Source: Gilliamella sp. ESL0405 (lineage in GTDB: Bacteria > Pseudomonadota > Gammaproteobacteria > Enterobacterales > Orbaceae). From it: DNA of 64,000 nt. Made by a program: the position numbers and the translations under genes. The notes below the pieces were generated by a model. The model was not told the origin of the DNA. It ran no database searches and was given only the letters and a program-made list of their open reading frames with translations. Below, one piece after another: positions 39,986-50,324 of this stretch; the first letter of the stretch is position 1, and each line of letters begins with the position of its first letter. The DNA lies in assembly GCF_019469205.1 (NCBI RefSeq), contig NZ_CP048265.1, positions 2,604,001 through 2,668,000 of the forward strand, in the 5' to 3' direction.

Positions 39986-40439
39986 TCAATGCTCTCCTTG
40001 CTAATTGCTGTTGGGCAAATTCATCGGTCATTTTTTGCTGTAAACGACTTTGCTGTTGCATATATTTTTGATGTTGTTTATTGAGCAGCGTTGTAAAAGT
40101 ATTTAAATTTTTTTGCGATTGATTAAGTTCATTGGTGATCTTTTTTTGTTTGATATCCAACGTTAATAACAACTTTTTTTGTTGTTCAATACCATGTTCA
40201 ATTGCTGAAATAAATGCATTAAAATTACTTAACTCACACCCTTTAATGCCGTTTGATAGTGCATCATTTAATCGTTGTTGATATTCGGTATAATAATCAT
40301 TTAATACATTAAGCTGCGACTGCGCATTACGTTGATTATCATGAGCATGTTTCAATTTTATTAATGTGTTATCAACCGATTTTTGGGCTAATTTTTTTAA
40401 CGTTAAAAATGCAAATTGTCCCGGATTTTGCTTATTCAT
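39975..40439 (-). CDS. fliJ: Flagellar export chaperone FliJ
   Basis: Coiled-coil stalk protein that binds the FliI ATPase ring. The 154-residue protein is rich in Gln and Lys heptads (LKHAHDNQRNAQSQLNVLNDYYTEYQQRLNDAL) and predicted to form a two-helix coiled coil. Identity rests on length, coiled coil and position between fliI and fliK. Confidence 0.88.
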   Translation of the reverse strand: MNKQNPGQFAFLTLKKLAQKSVDNTLIKLKHAHDNQRNAQSQLNVLNDYYTEYQQRLNDALSNGIKGCELSNFNAFISAIEHGIEQQKKLLLTLDIKQKKITNELNQSQKNLNTFTTLLNKQHQKYMQQQSRLQQKMTDEFAQQQLARRALNEY

Positions 40440-40460
40440 TATTATTTCCTAACTGACAAC

Positions 40461-41840
40461 TTAAGAACCAACTATACTTAACAACTGCTGATAAGCTTCT
40501 TGATAACTACAATGCTCATCAATCCCTTGTTGTAAAAAATGCTGCATCGCCGGAAACAACTTGATTGCTTGATCTAATAATCGATCGGTGCCCGATACAT
40601 AAGCCCCCACATTAATCAAATCACGATTACGCTGAAAGCTGGAAAAAAGTTGTTTAAATAAACGTGATTTTCGTTCATCTTCCGGTGCAGTCAAATCGGT
40701 CATTACACGGCTGATCGACGCTTCTATGTCAATAGCAGGGTAATGCCCTGATTCTGCAAGCTGGCGTGACAATACAATATGACCATCTAAAATTGCTCTT
40801 GCCGAATCGGCAATTGGGTCTTGCTGATCATCGCCTTCTGTTAATACCGTATAAAAAGCGGTAATTGCACCTTTACCTTGCGCATCATTACCCGCTCGCT
40901 CAACTAAGGCCGGTAGTTTGGCAAAGACGGACGGTGGATACCCTTTAGTAGCAGGCGGTTCACCAATTGCCAAAGCGATTTCTCGTTGCGCCATGGCATA
41001 ACGGGTTAAAGAATCCATGATGAGTAACACATTGAATCCTTGTTCTCGAAAGTTTTCGGCAATTTTGGTGGCGTAGGTTGCACCTTGTAAGCGCAGTAAA
41101 GGCGAAACATCAGCAGGAGCGGCGACCACAACTGATCGGGTAAGTCCTTCTTCACCAAGGATATTTTCAATAAAATCTTTAACTTCTCGTCCACGTTCGC
41201 CAATTAATCCTACAACAATAATATCGGCCTTTGTATAACGAGCCATCATGCCCAGTAATACACTTTTACCCACACCGGAACCGGCAAATAATCCCATCCG
41301 TTGTCCTTGACCAACAGTAAGTAAAGCATTAATAGCTCTAATGCCAACATCTAACACCTGACTAATAGGCGTGCGTTGTAGTGGATTGAGTGATTTACTG
41401 GCTAATCCTTCATATTCGATATGTTCTGACAACGGTTTTCCGTCAAGTGGTTTACCCATTGCATCAACCACTCGCCCTAATAAGCCCATACCAATTGGCA
41501 AAACTTTATGACTAAAATGGGCTAAATCGTATTGGGAGGTATATACTCTGGCACCAAGCAAAATACCGTCAGTTGATTCAAAAGGCATTAAATATAGTGT
41601 TTGCTCATTGAAACCAACAACCTCACACTCAACCGCTTCAATTTTTCCATGCGTTTGTCGCTCTACAAAGCAGTTTGAGCCTAACGGTAGTTTTAATCCG
41701 ACCGCTTCTAAGACTAATCCGGATGCTTTAACTAATCGCCCATATTGCCGAATCAAAGATAAAGATTGCAGTTGCGTTGTTGCCCGATCAATCTTAGCCA
41801 TCCATTGAGAACCAAACGCCACGCTATTGCTTATCCCCAT
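40461..41840 (-). CDS. fliI: Flagellum-specific ATPase FliI
   Basis: Hexameric ATPase that powers unfolding of export substrates. The 459-residue protein has the Walker [14 protein letters not shown] (K192), the Walker [16 protein letters not shown] and the conserved [11 protein letters not shown]. Sequence matches E. coli FliI closely. It overlaps fliH by 17 bp and precedes fliJ by 21 bp. Confidence 0.97.
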   Translation of the reverse strand: MGISNSVAFGSQWMAKIDRATTQLQSLSLIRQYGRLVKASGLVLEAVGLKLPLGSNCFVERQTHGKIEAVECEVVGFNEQTLYLMPFESTDGILLGARVYTSQYDLAHFSHKVLPIGMGLLGRVVDAMGKPLDGKPLSEHIEYEGLASKSLNPLQRTPISQVLDVGIRAINALLTVGQGQRMGLFAGSGVGKSVLLGMMARYTKADIIVVGLIGERGREVKDFIENILGEEGLTRSVVVAAPADVSPLLRLQGATYATKIAENFREQGFNVLLIMDSLTRYAMAQREIALAIGEPPATKGYPPSVFAKLPALVERAGNDAQGKGAITAFYTVLTEGDDQQDPIADSARAILDGHIVLSRQLAESGHYPAIDIEASISRVMTDLTAPEDERKSRLFKQLFSSFQRNRDLINVGAYVSGTDRLLDQAIKLFPAMQHFLQQGIDEHCSYQEAYQQLLSIVGS

Positions 41841-42588
41841 GTATACATTCAGACATTATTTGCCATTGTTCGGCAATACATGCATCAATTTCATTGGTAT
41901 CAGTAAATACCTTGCACCCACCCGGCTCAATGCTGGCATCTGGAACAATTTGCCATTCATTTTGATTAATTTGCTCATTCAACAGAGGCTCTAGCCATTG
42001 CAAATCACTCGGATTAAGATGCAATGACAGCGGTTTGGATAACATTGAACACTCTTGAACTAGCGCTTTAATTGTCTGCATTAATTGTTTTTGCCGCACT
42101 TTGGTGATAGAGCCAACTGTTTTTTCGGCAGCAACTAAGGCCAAATCAAATAATTTAGGTACGATTAGTGCATCAATATCATCGATAGCTTGCTGAAAAT
42201 TGGTTACTAAATTGCTAATTGATTTAACAGCATTTAATTTTTCATCATTAAGCTGCTCCTCAATTTGGGCTCGCCCTTCTTGTTGACCAAGTTGATAACC
42301 TTGCTCATAACCGGCTTGATGACCAACGTTAATCCCCTCTTGTTTGCCTAAATTAAATCCTTCTTGATAAGCTTGTTCTTTGGTTTGCTGCCTAATATTT
42401 TCCAACTCTCGCTCAATTTCCAGCGGATCGACTTGCATAACAGCCGGCTCAGCTTCAACTTCTGCAAGCGAGTCCAGTTCGACAATGTCTAACTCGTGTA
42501 TTGGTTTTGTTAATTGTGATAATTCTGATGCGGATAAATCTTGAAAATTTAGCGGTTGCCAACTTATCGCATTTGAATGATTAGACAT
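41824..42588 (-). CDS. fliH: Flagellar assembly protein FliH
   Basis: Regulator that tethers FliI to the C-ring. The ATG at 42588 gives 254 residues starting [14 protein letters not shown], in line with E. coli FliH; upstream in-frame GTG/ATG codons overlap fliG. A run of Gx3G-type repeats ([30 protein letters not shown] region, about residues 75-110) is the FliH glycine-repeat helix. The C-terminus has [17 protein letters not shown]. Confidence 0.92.
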   Translation of the reverse strand: MSNHSNAISWQPLNFQDLSASELSQLTKPIHELDIVELDSLAEVEAEPAVMQVDPLEIERELENIRQQTKEQAYQEGFNLGKQEGINVGHQAGYEQGYQLGQQEGRAQIEEQLNDEKLNAVKSISNLVTNFQQAIDDIDALIVPKLFDLALVAAEKTVGSITKVRQKQLMQTIKALVQECSMLSKPLSLHLNPSDLQWLEPLLNEQINQNEWQIVPDASIEPGGCKVFTDTNEIDACIAEQWQIMSECIHGDKQ

Positions 42589-43579
42589 ATTCATCATCAC
42601 CACTACTTAAGATCATTTCACCGGTTTCAGCTAACCTACGTGCAATAACCAAAATTTTCTTCTGTTCAGTTTCAACTTGTGACAATCTAACAGGCGGTCG
42701 ATTTTCTAAATCTTCACGCAAGATAGATGCAGCACGTTGCGACATATTACTTAATAATTTTTCACGTAATGAGAGTGATGCGCCTTTTAATGCAATAATT
42801 AATGTCTCGTTATCAACTTCTTTGAGTAAACGTTGGATACTTCTATCATCAACTTCAACCAGATTTTCAAATAAGAACATTTCGTCAATAATTTTCTGTG
42901 CAAGCTCACCGTCATAATCACGCAATGCGTTGATAACCAGCTCTTCTTGCTGTGATTTCATCAAGTTAATGATTTCAGCCGCAGTGCGGATACCACCAAG
43001 ATTGTTCAATTTAATATTTTGTCCGTGTAGTAAGGTTGATAACGAAGTAGACAGGACTTGTAATGCTGAAGGTTCAACACCACCAAAGGTTGCAATACGT
43101 AACATCACATCATTACGCAACTCATCATCAAATAGATTTAATATTTCAGCGGCTAAATCACGATTGAGATGAACTAATATGGTTGCAATAATTTGTGGGT
43201 GCTCTTTTTTCACCAAATCAACTGCCCGTGCTGCATCAACAAAATTAAGCATTTCAAGCCCGTCTGTTGCTTCCTCACGGTCTGTTTTCAACAATTCATC
43301 AAGTAATCGGCCGGCTTTTTCACTACCAATCGATTTTTCGAGTATTGAACGCAAATAGCCGTTGGTATCGGTATTTAATACCGCACACTCTTCAAGTGTG
43401 ACTTGACACTCATTAAGTATGCCTTTTAATTGATCTTGCGAAAATTGTGGCAAAGACATCATTGCGCTACTAATTTGTTGTACTTCTTTTGGGCTGAGGT
43501 ACTGCATAACCTGAGAGGCAAGATCCTCACCCAACACCATTAAAACTGTCGCTGCTTTTTGGGATTGACTTAAGGTCAT
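42581..43579 (-). CDS. fliG: Flagellar motor switch protein FliG
   Basis: C-ring protein that generates torque against MotA. 332 residues, family length. The C-terminal torque helix (FENLVEVDDRSIQRLLKEVD) keeps the charged residues of E. coli FliG, so the motor should rotate. EHPQIIATILVHL marks the middle domain. Start codon overlaps the fliF stop. Confidence 0.96.
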   Translation of the reverse strand: MTLSQSQKAATVLMVLGEDLASQVMQYLSPKEVQQISSAMMSLPQFSQDQLKGILNECQVTLEECAVLNTDTNGYLRSILEKSIGSEKAGRLLDELLKTDREEATDGLEMLNFVDAARAVDLVKKEHPQIIATILVHLNRDLAAEILNLFDDELRNDVMLRIATFGGVEPSALQVLSTSLSTLLHGQNIKLNNLGGIRTAAEIINLMKSQQEELVINALRDYDGELAQKIIDEMFLFENLVEVDDRSIQRLLKEVDNETLIIALKGASLSLREKLLSNMSQRAASILREDLENRPPVRLSQVETEQKKILVIARRLAETGEMILSSGDDEYV

Positions 43580-45285
43580 TATTCGGAGCCCTCATTATTT
43601 AACCAACCACGTATAATTAACGCCATTACACGAGGATCTTTCTCGACAATCTTACGAATATATTGTTGCTGCTGCATGTTATCTTCAAAGATTTTCTGTT
43701 GTTGTTTACTGTGTGCTTTGTAATCTAATTTCTCTTCTCCACTTGATGAAGCATCAGAAGATTGATTAGTCGAATGCAATAACTGTCGCTGTAATTTTAT
43801 CCATAATGAACGTAACATTTTCTTCCACGCAAACCATGCAATTAAAATATAAATCAGATATTTAATGCCCATTTTGAGCAAATCATAAAATTCATACGAA
43901 TTTAAAAAAGCAAAGGTTTGATTATCATCATCAACCTGATCGGTAAATTTTAGATTGGCCACGGTCAGACTATCGCCTCGTAGATCAGAAAAGCCCATAG
44001 CTTGACGAGCTAATGCTTCTATATTGGCAAGTTCATCTTTATCTAGCTTTACCCACTGCTCTGTCGCTTCTTTTGCGCTGTCATCTTGCTTGTCATCCGT
44101 TTTTTCAATTTGCTCTGTATTGACAAACTTATAATTGACCAAAACAGCAACCGATAAACGTTTAATGCGTCCTTCCGGTATTTTGCTGTGAACAACTTGA
44201 CGATTAACTTCAAAGTTCAATGTATTATTGGTTTGTAAGTTGTAGTTTTGTTGTTTATTGTTTTTATCTTCTTTATCACTTTGTTCATCAATAGGGGCGC
44301 TTGAATTAGGTACCGGCTGATTAGATAAAGCACCCGGCACACCACCAATACCACTGTTAGCAGCTAATTGCCGATTTTCTACTTGTTGCTTACTGCGAAC
44401 AGTTTGATTAGCCATATCACTATTAGGGTCAAAGGTTTCTGATGTGGATTCTTGACGACTAAAATCGACTTCCGCATTAACCTGTACCATGACATTTGAT
44501 TTACCTAAGATAGGAATAATAATTTTTTCTACCCGCTCACGAATACCGGTTTCGATTCGTTCACTAAATTCCAACTGTGCAACATTAACATTACTGTCAC
44601 GGTATTTTTCACCCGTTAATAAATGACCACGCTGATCAATAATCGTGACTTTATCCGCTTGTAATTCAGGTACACTACTTGAAATTAAATGAATAATGGC
44701 ATCAATTTGACCTTGTGATAAACTTCGTCCGGGTAATAAAGTGAGAGCAACCGATGCTGACGGGAATTTTCGTTCTCTGACAAATAATGAAGGTTTAGGC
44801 ATAGCTAAATGGACTCTAGCATCATCAACACTGCTGATAATTGAAATCGTTCTTGATAGCTCGCCTTCTAACGCTCGTTGATAATTAATCTGCTCATTAA
44901 ATTGGCTCATCCCAAAACTTTCTTTGTCGAGCAATTCAAATCCAACTGCCCCACCTTTTGGCAGTCCTTGCTGAGCAATACGTAAACGGGTCTGATAAAT
45001 TTTATCTTCAGGTATTAATATGGTTGAGCCAGATGATGAAAATTGATAAGGGATATTCATTTTATCAAGTTGGCTAATGATTTCACCGCCATCTTTATCA
45101 TTTAGATTGCTAAACAAAACCCCATAATTATCATCTTTAAGCCATAAATAGGCGATACTACTTATTGCCACTATCACTACCCCAATGATAAGCAATAGCA
45201 TTTTACGATTTTGTTTGAATTGATTGATAAAAGGTAACTTATTAAATAAAGACTTGCCTTTATTACCAACAGTCTGGCTATCCAT
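43579..45285 (-). CDS. fliF: Flagellar MS-ring protein FliF
   Basis: Forms the MS ring and the base of the rod and export gate. The 568-residue protein has two membrane spans (about residues 28-47 and 455-472), with ring-building motifs DDARVHLAMPKPSLFVRE and the periplasmic loop between. A FliG-binding C-terminal tail ends KDPRVMALIIRGWLNNEG. First gene of fliFGHIJK, divergent from fliE. Confidence 0.95.
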   Translation of the reverse strand: MDSQTVGNKGKSLFNKLPFINQFKQNRKMLLLIIGVVIVAISSIAYLWLKDDNYGVLFSNLNDKDGGEIISQLDKMNIPYQFSSSGSTILIPEDKIYQTRLRIAQQGLPKGGAVGFELLDKESFGMSQFNEQINYQRALEGELSRTISIISSVDDARVHLAMPKPSLFVRERKFPSASVALTLLPGRSLSQGQIDAIIHLISSSVPELQADKVTIIDQRGHLLTGEKYRDSNVNVAQLEFSERIETGIRERVEKIIIPILGKSNVMVQVNAEVDFSRQESTSETFDPNSDMANQTVRSKQQVENRQLAANSGIGGVPGALSNQPVPNSSAPIDEQSDKEDKNNKQQNYNLQTNNTLNFEVNRQVVHSKIPEGRIKRLSVAVLVNYKFVNTEQIEKTDDKQDDSAKEATEQWVKLDKDELANIEALARQAMGFSDLRGDSLTVANLKFTDQVDDDNQTFAFLNSYEFYDLLKMGIKYLIYILIAWFAWKKMLRSLWIKLQRQLLHSTNQSSDASSSGEEKLDYKAHSKQQQKIFEDNMQQQQYIRKIVEKDPRVMALIIRGWLNNEGSE

Positions 45286-45463
45286 AAATATCCTAATTCT
45301 AAACTGATCAGATTAATTCTATGCTCTATTATCAGTCTATTTAGAAAATTCAATAGCTAAAAAAGCCGACCCTTTTCCCCTTAGTTATCCCTTTTAAATT
45401 TTTAGCAATATGATAATTTCATTACCACGTCAATTAAGCTCAACAAAAGTACTTTGCCTATCA

Positions 45464-45775
45464 ATGAATACAATCAATACATTTAATCCTCCTCAGCTAA
45501 TAGCATTATCACCAGCAACCAATACCTTCTCGAAACAACCTTTGTCAGATAATCAAAGTTTTGCTGCGCATTTAAATTTAGCTTTAAACAAAATTAGTGA
45601 TGCACAAATTTTGGCAAATAATCAAGCCAAAGCTTTCGAAATGGGAGAGCCCAATATTTCATTGAATGAAGTTATGGTCAATCTCCAAAAATCCTCAGTA
45701 TCGTTACAATTTGGTATTCAAGTTCGTAATAAACTGGTTTCGGCATATCAAGAGATAATGAATATGAATGTTTAA
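45464..45775 (+). CDS. fliE: Flagellar hook-basal body complex protein FliE
   Basis: Small rod protein joining the MS ring to the rod. The ATG at 45464 gives 103 residues, the family length; the frame extends to an ATG at 45410 but that part is not FliE-like. The C-terminal [36 protein letters not shown] is the FliE signature. The ribosome site is weak. It is divergent from fliF, as in E. coli. Confidence 0.92.
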   Translation: MNTINTFNPPQLIALSPATNTFSKQPLSDNQSFAAHLNLALNKISDAQILANNQAKAFEMGEPNISLNEVMVNLQKSSVSLQFGIQVRNKLVSAYQEIMNMNV

Positions 45776-45928
45776 TTATTGATGTTTATTATCAATAATT
45801 AACTTTTTGTTTTTTAGGTATTTGCTGATTTGATGTAAAAGCCAATTTATTGCTAATCGCAGCAGCTAATAAGCAAAAATCAGCTTCAACAGTTTAGTGG
45901 TAGGATTTTATCAACGCTATTGCCCGAC

Positions 45929-46276
45929 TTACATTAAGCTGGCAATTTCTTGATAACGACTTATTTTATTTTGATAATCAACCTGTTCACCAATCAACTC
46001 TTTGAGCTGAGTATGGCGAGTGATAACCAGTTGAGTTAATTGTTGTTGATAGCTAAATATATTTTTAACGTACATTTTCACCATATCTTGATGTTGTTGC
46101 GGTATTTTATCAATTTCAGTTAAATCTTCGTTGAACATAATACGTTTGGCTAGTTGAACATATTTTGGTTGCCAACTTAATAATAATTCCCAATCATTAT
46201 TACGCGCATTAATTAACATCTGTTCAATGACATAATTAAACTGTTCATATTTTTCTAATAATGCAGTAGTGTTCAC
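45929..46276 (-). CDS. fliT: Flagellar export chaperone FliT
   Basis: FliD chaperone and, in enterobacteria, inhibitor of FlhDC. The likely start is a GTG at 46276, since AAGGAA lies 6 bp before it; the longer ATG-started frame overlaps fliS. The 115-residue protein is helical and low in clear motifs (ELLLSWQPKYVQLAKRIMF, RHTQLKELIGEQV). Identity rests mainly on length and position after fliS. Confidence 0.78.
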   Translation of the reverse strand: MNTTALLEKYEQFNYVIEQMLINARNNDWELLLSWQPKYVQLAKRIMFNEDLTEIDKIPQQHQDMVKMYVKNIFSYQQQLTQLVITRHTQLKELIGEQVDYQNKISRYQEIASLM

Positions 46277-46289
46277 AATAAATTCCTTT

Positions 46290-46670
46290 TTATTTTGCAA
46301 TCTCACGCCAAGCATCAGCAATGTTGTTTAACAAATCATAACAAGTTTGTAGCTTATCTTGGCTATTATGTAGATTGGCTAAAACTAATTGTTGACTGAT
46401 ATAGTGATATAAACGATCTAAGTTTTCGGCAATTTCACCACCTTGTTCAAGATCTAAAGCGCTTTTAAGACCATTATCGACAATATTAATCGCTTTGGAT
46501 ATCGCTTTACCTTTACCGGCAATGTCGCCTTTTTGGATATATAAGTTAGCTAACTTTATGGCATTAAGTGCCCCATCAAATAATAAAACGATTAGTTGAT
46601 GAGGTGAGGCTTGACTAACACAGGTTTCTAAATTAACTTGCTGATATGCTTGAGAGCCAACTTTATACAT
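46290..46670 (-). CDS. fliS: Flagellin export chaperone FliS
   Basis: Cytoplasmic chaperone of flagellin. The 126-residue helical protein has YQQVNLETCVSQASPHQLIVLLFDGAL near the N-terminus, the FliS signature, and LADAWREI at the end. AAGGAAT precedes the ATG. Between fliD and fliT in the fliDST unit. Confidence 0.94.
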   Translation of the reverse strand: MYKVGSQAYQQVNLETCVSQASPHQLIVLLFDGALNAIKLANLYIQKGDIAGKGKAISKAINIVDNGLKSALDLEQGGEIAENLDRLYHYISQQLVLANLHNSQDKLQTCYDLLNNIADAWREIAK

Positions 46671-46684
46671 CTTTATTCCTTACT

Positions 46685-48130
46685 TTATTTTTTCAAATTT
46701 GCCATCATTTCAAATTGTGTGGTCAAATAGTTACTCATGCTATCTAAAGAGCTGATTAATACATCTAATTTTGTAAATTGAACTCGATAACGCTCAACTG
46801 TTTGTTCTATTGAATTATTGACCTGTTCATAGCGTTTATCCAATGATTTTAATGTTGAATTTAAACCATTAGTGGCAGAATCAATCATCCCATCACTATC
46901 AATAAAACTACTTACTTTAGCGAAAACTTCATTGGCAATACCGGTTGTTTCACCATCACCAATAAATAAGCCCGCCACTGCGTCACTATTTTCATTGAGT
47001 ACTTTCTGTAGTTGATTTTGATTAATGGTTAAAGTGCCACTATTATCCATATTAATGCCAATTTGAGCTAAAACAGAAAATTCGCCCGATTGTCCTTTTG
47101 CAAATATTGAGCGGATACTTTGATCAATATTACGCAATGTCGAGTCACCAATAAGTGGGCCATTTGTATTGTTTAATTCGCTTGAATTTCCGTCTTTAGC
47201 CGTAAACTGCGTCAAAGTTGAAATGGTGGATTGTAATTGGTTAAATGCCTCAACCCATTGTTTAATTGCCTCTTGCGCTTTTTCATTATCGGCGGTGATA
47301 GCTAACGTTTGACTGGTTGTTGTGGTCGCCTTTAACGTGATATCCACACCAGCAACAACTTCTTTAACCGTATTTGAAGCACTGGTAATGGCAACACCAT
47401 TAAAGGTAAATTTCGCATCTTGCGCCTTTGCAACTTGTGTCATGCTTGACGCTTCAGGCTGATTAATGTCAAATCCAATAGTATTATTTAATACTTCATC
47501 ATCAGATGAAATCGAGGTAATTGTCTGCTGTTCACCTGTCTCTTTTGAGGTAATAACCAATTGATAGCTACCTGTTCCCGAACGTACCACTGAAGCATTC
47601 ATGGTTGAGTCAGTTTGGCTACCGTCCTCATTAGTTACTTTGGCTTGATTAATGGCATTAGCAATTGACTCAAGCGATGTTTCATCATTATTTAAAGTAA
47701 CACTCAGGCTTTTGCCATTTGCTTGTTCAATGGTAACTGTTCGTGTTTGATTGCCGTTACCTAAAGCACTATTTTTATCATTAACTGCCGTTGTTGACAC
47801 ACTATGAGCGGTGGCTAATTGGTCAACACTAACTGCATAGTTGCCTAAGATAGCTTTGCTATTTACATTAGTGGTAAAGAAATTGTCATTACCGGTTGCT
47901 GTTCGGCTATTAAAGAGTTCTTTATTTTGAAGCTTTTGAGTGGCAGTATTAAAAGTTGTTAATGCACTTTTTAATTTACCAAAACCACTAATTTTGGCAT
48001 TAATCGCCTTTTGTTGAGCAGCAATAGGGGTTAAACGTGCTTTTTCAACTGCTTCTAACTGATTTAAAACTTCATTAAGGTCAATGCCTGAACCTATTCC
48101 CAAAATACTCATTGACATAACTAAACCCAT
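46685..48130 (-). CDS. fliD: Flagellar filament cap protein FliD
   Basis: Pentameric cap that folds flagellin at the filament tip. The 481-residue protein has conserved ends: SILGIGSGIDLNEVLNQL (N-terminal D0) and LSSLDSMSNYLTTQFEMMANL (C-terminal coiled coil). The first Met is used here; Met5 and Met7 are alternatives. A sigma-28 promoter lies 26-52 bp upstream. First gene of fliDST. Confidence 0.95.
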   Translation of the reverse strand: MGLVMSMSILGIGSGIDLNEVLNQLEAVEKARLTPIAAQQKAINAKISGFGKLKSALTTFNTATQKLQNKELFNSRTATGNDNFFTTNVNSKAILGNYAVSVDQLATAHSVSTTAVNDKNSALGNGNQTRTVTIEQANGKSLSVTLNNDETSLESIANAINQAKVTNEDGSQTDSTMNASVVRSGTGSYQLVITSKETGEQQTITSISSDDEVLNNTIGFDINQPEASSMTQVAKAQDAKFTFNGVAITSASNTVKEVVAGVDITLKATTTTSQTLAITADNEKAQEAIKQWVEAFNQLQSTISTLTQFTAKDGNSSELNNTNGPLIGDSTLRNIDQSIRSIFAKGQSGEFSVLAQIGINMDNSGTLTINQNQLQKVLNENSDAVAGLFIGDGETTGIANEVFAKVSSFIDSDGMIDSATNGLNSTLKSLDKRYEQVNNSIEQTVERYRVQFTKLDVLISSLDSMSNYLTTQFEMMANLKK

Positions 48131-48155
48131 CTTTTGTCTTTATTCAATATTTTGT

Positions 48156-48182
48156 ATATCGGCCAATTGAGCAAAAAGTTTA
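48156..48182 (-). promoter_or_regulatory. Sigma-28 promoter of fliDST
   Basis: On the minus strand TAAACTTT, an 11-bp spacer, then GCCGATAT. This matches the FliA consensus TAAAGTTT-N11-GCCGATAA at 14 of 16 positions. Confidence 0.9.
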
Positions 48183-48340
48183 ACGATTTACAATGATCTT
48201 TATTATAGGCACATAAGGACATTATTATTTTTAATTAAATAAAATTAGAAAACCAATCATAACATTATGATTAATATCAACATATAAATCGAACATTCTA
48301 ATTAACTTGCTCACTTCGACAACTTAATAATTAAAAAAAT

Positions 48341-48367
48341 TAAAGTTTCTTTTTTTACTACCGATAC
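48341..48367 (+). promoter_or_regulatory. Sigma-28 promoter of fliC
   Basis: TAAAGTTT, an 11-bp spacer, then ACCGATAC: a perfect -35 and a 6-of-8 -10 element. It lies 76-103 bp before the fliC start. The 313-bp fliD-fliC gap holds this and the divergent fliD promoter, and no gene. Confidence 0.9.
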
Positions 48368-48443
48368 ATTAACTATCAGCAAGGATATTGAAGATTATTT
48401 CAATATATCGTTGATTTTACTAATCATATTTAAGGAGATAAAA

Positions 48444-49256
48444 ATGGCTCAAGTAATTAATACTAATACTATGTCTTTAATGGCAAAAAATAATCTTAAT
48501 AATTCTCAAAGCGTTCTTGGTACAGCTATTGAGCGTCTTTCTTCAGGCATGCGTATTAACAGTGCTAAAGATGATGCGGCAGGTCAAGCTATTGCTAACC
48601 GTTTTTCTTCAAACATCAAAGGATTAACTCAAGCAGCTCGTAATGCTAACGACGGTATCTCTTTAGCGCAAACAACTGAAGGTGCATTAAACGAAATTAA
48701 CAACAACGTTCAACGTATCCGTGAACTAACTGTTCAAGCAGCAAACGGCACTAACTCTCAAAGCGATTTAGAGTCAATCCAAAACGAAATCGATCAACGT
48801 TTAGAAGAGATTGACCGTGTATCTAAACAAACTGATTTCAATGGTTCTAAAGTATTATCAGCAGATAAAACACTTAAAATTCAAGTAGGTGCAAATGACG
48901 GCGAAACTATTGAAATCAATTTGAAAAAAATCGACAGTACTGAACTTGGTCTGGCTTCATTCAACGTTTCTTCAAGCCCAACAGCTGATCCTTTAAAAAC
49001 ACTTGATGCAGCTTTATCAAAAATTGACGGATTACGTGGTGAGCTAGGTGCGGTACAAAACCGTTTTGAATCAACTGTTAACAACATCAACAATACCGTT
49101 AATAACTTAAGTTCTGCTCGTAGCCGAATTGAAGATGCTGACTACGCAACTGAAGTATCAAATATGACTCGTGGTCAAATTTTACAACAAGCCGGTACAT
49201 CTGTTTTAGCACAAGCTAACCAAGTACCACAATCTGTACTTTCTTTATTACAATAA
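48444..49256 (+). CDS. fliC: Minimal flagellin FliC
   Basis: Filament subunit. The ATG at 48444 follows AAGGAGAT at 7 bp and gives [19 protein letters not shown]; upstream in-frame codons are not flagellin. At 270 residues it keeps the D0/D1 core: residues 1 to about 175 with [20 protein letters not shown] and [12 protein letters not shown], and the C-terminal helix ending [14 protein letters not shown]. The usual surface domains D2/D3 are replaced by a short spacer ([10 protein letters not shown] region). The REL-QAANGT stretch is the TLR5-type core. Confidence 0.96.
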   Translation: MAQVINTNTMSLMAKNNLNNSQSVLGTAIERLSSGMRINSAKDDAAGQAIANRFSSNIKGLTQAARNANDGISLAQTTEGALNEINNNVQRIRELTVQAANGTNSQSDLESIQNEIDQRLEEIDRVSKQTDFNGSKVLSADKTLKIQVGANDGETIEINLKKIDSTELGLASFNVSSSPTADPLKTLDAALSKIDGLRGELGAVQNRFESTVNNINNTVNNLSSARSRIEDADYATEVSNMTRGQILQQAGTSVLAQANQVPQSVLSLLQ

Positions 49257-49298
49257 TCACACATCATTAGAATTAATTGCCCACTCTAATTTTGTACC

Positions 49299-49336
49299 TT
49301 AGCAATAATGATATTTCTTAATATCATTATTGCTAA
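49299..49336 (+). terminator. 16-bp hairpin after fliC
   Basis: TTAGCAATAATGATAT and ATATCATTATTGCTAA pair perfectly around TTCTTA, 42 bp after the fliC stop. A clear T-run is missing, so it could end or stabilise the mRNA. Confidence 0.6.
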
Positions 49337-49435
49337 TTATGGTAATTACCTATTTTTTAATATCTTATTCTTGCCATTAAATAATCTAATTGTCGTCATA
49401 ATACTATTTTGCATTTTTTAACATTGGTTCAAAAT

Positions 49436-50152
49436 ATGAGTGATTGCCTGTATAACTCACAAGGTGTAGTGAATCAAATTGATTGGCAACAATATATCTA
49501 TTTAGTCCGAAATGAAGCACTTAAATTAGCGGTTCGATTACCGGCAACAATAGAGCTTGATGATTTGTTACAAGTTGGTTATATCGGTTTGTTAGACACG
49601 ATAAAACGTTATGATGCCTCACAAGGCAATACCTTTACCACTTTTGCAATCCCAAGAATAAAAGGGGCTATGCTTGATGAGTTACGTAACCGAGACTGGT
49701 TACCAAGACAAACTCGAAAAAAAATTAAAGATGTGACAAGTGCAATAAATGAATTAGAACAGCGCCTAGGTGTTGCACCTAATGATCAACAAATTGCCGA
49801 ATATTTACAGCTATCTTTAACCGAATACCGAAAAATATTATTAGATTCAAATTATAGTCAAATATGCTCGTATGATGAAATTCAAAAAAAATTGGGCGAT
49901 AACGTCGATTTTATTATTGAGCAAAATGAAGATAATAACCCTTTTTTATCTATTATAGATGAAGAAATTCGCCATATTGTTATTCAACAAATTGAAAACT
50001 TACCCGAAAAGGAAAAAATGGTTTTAGCACTTTATTACCAAGAAGAACTAAATTTAAAAGAGATAGGTAAAGTGCTCGATATTAGTGAATCAAGGGTGAG
50101 TCAATTGCATAGTCAGGCAATAAAAAGAATACAAAGTAAAGTCAATATATAA
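49436..50152 (+). CDS. fliA: Flagellar sigma factor FliA (sigma-28)
   Basis: RNA polymerase sigma factor for late flagellar genes. The ATG at 49436 gives 238 residues starting MSDCLYNSQGVV, aligned with E. coli FliA (239); the upstream ATG at 49409 adds nine poorly conserved residues. Region 2 shows LPATIELDDLLQVGYIGLLD and MLDELRNRDWLPR; region 4 shows LPEKEKMVLALYYQEELNLKEIGKVLDISESRVSQLHSQA. It lies between fliC and flhDC, an unusual placement next to the master regulator. Confidence 0.96.
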   Translation: MSDCLYNSQGVVNQIDWQQYIYLVRNEALKLAVRLPATIELDDLLQVGYIGLLDTIKRYDASQGNTFTTFAIPRIKGAMLDELRNRDWLPRQTRKKIKDVTSAINELEQRLGVAPNDQQIAEYLQLSLTEYRKILLDSNYSQICSYDEIQKKLGDNVDFIIEQNEDNNPFLSIIDEEIRHIVIQQIENLPEKEKMVLALYYQEELNLKEIGKVLDISESRVSQLHSQAIKRIQSKVNI

Positions 50153-50324
50153 AAAATAAGCATAAAAAAAGTAATACCAAGCGAAATTAATCGAAAATAA
50201 ATTGAAATCATTTTTTTATTGACGTTTTGCGTTTAAAAATGTAATTTTGACGATAAAAAAAGAAATTAAGCGTTTTTTTATTAATTTTGCGTTTTTTACT
50301 GCGAACGCAAGCAGATATGGATTG

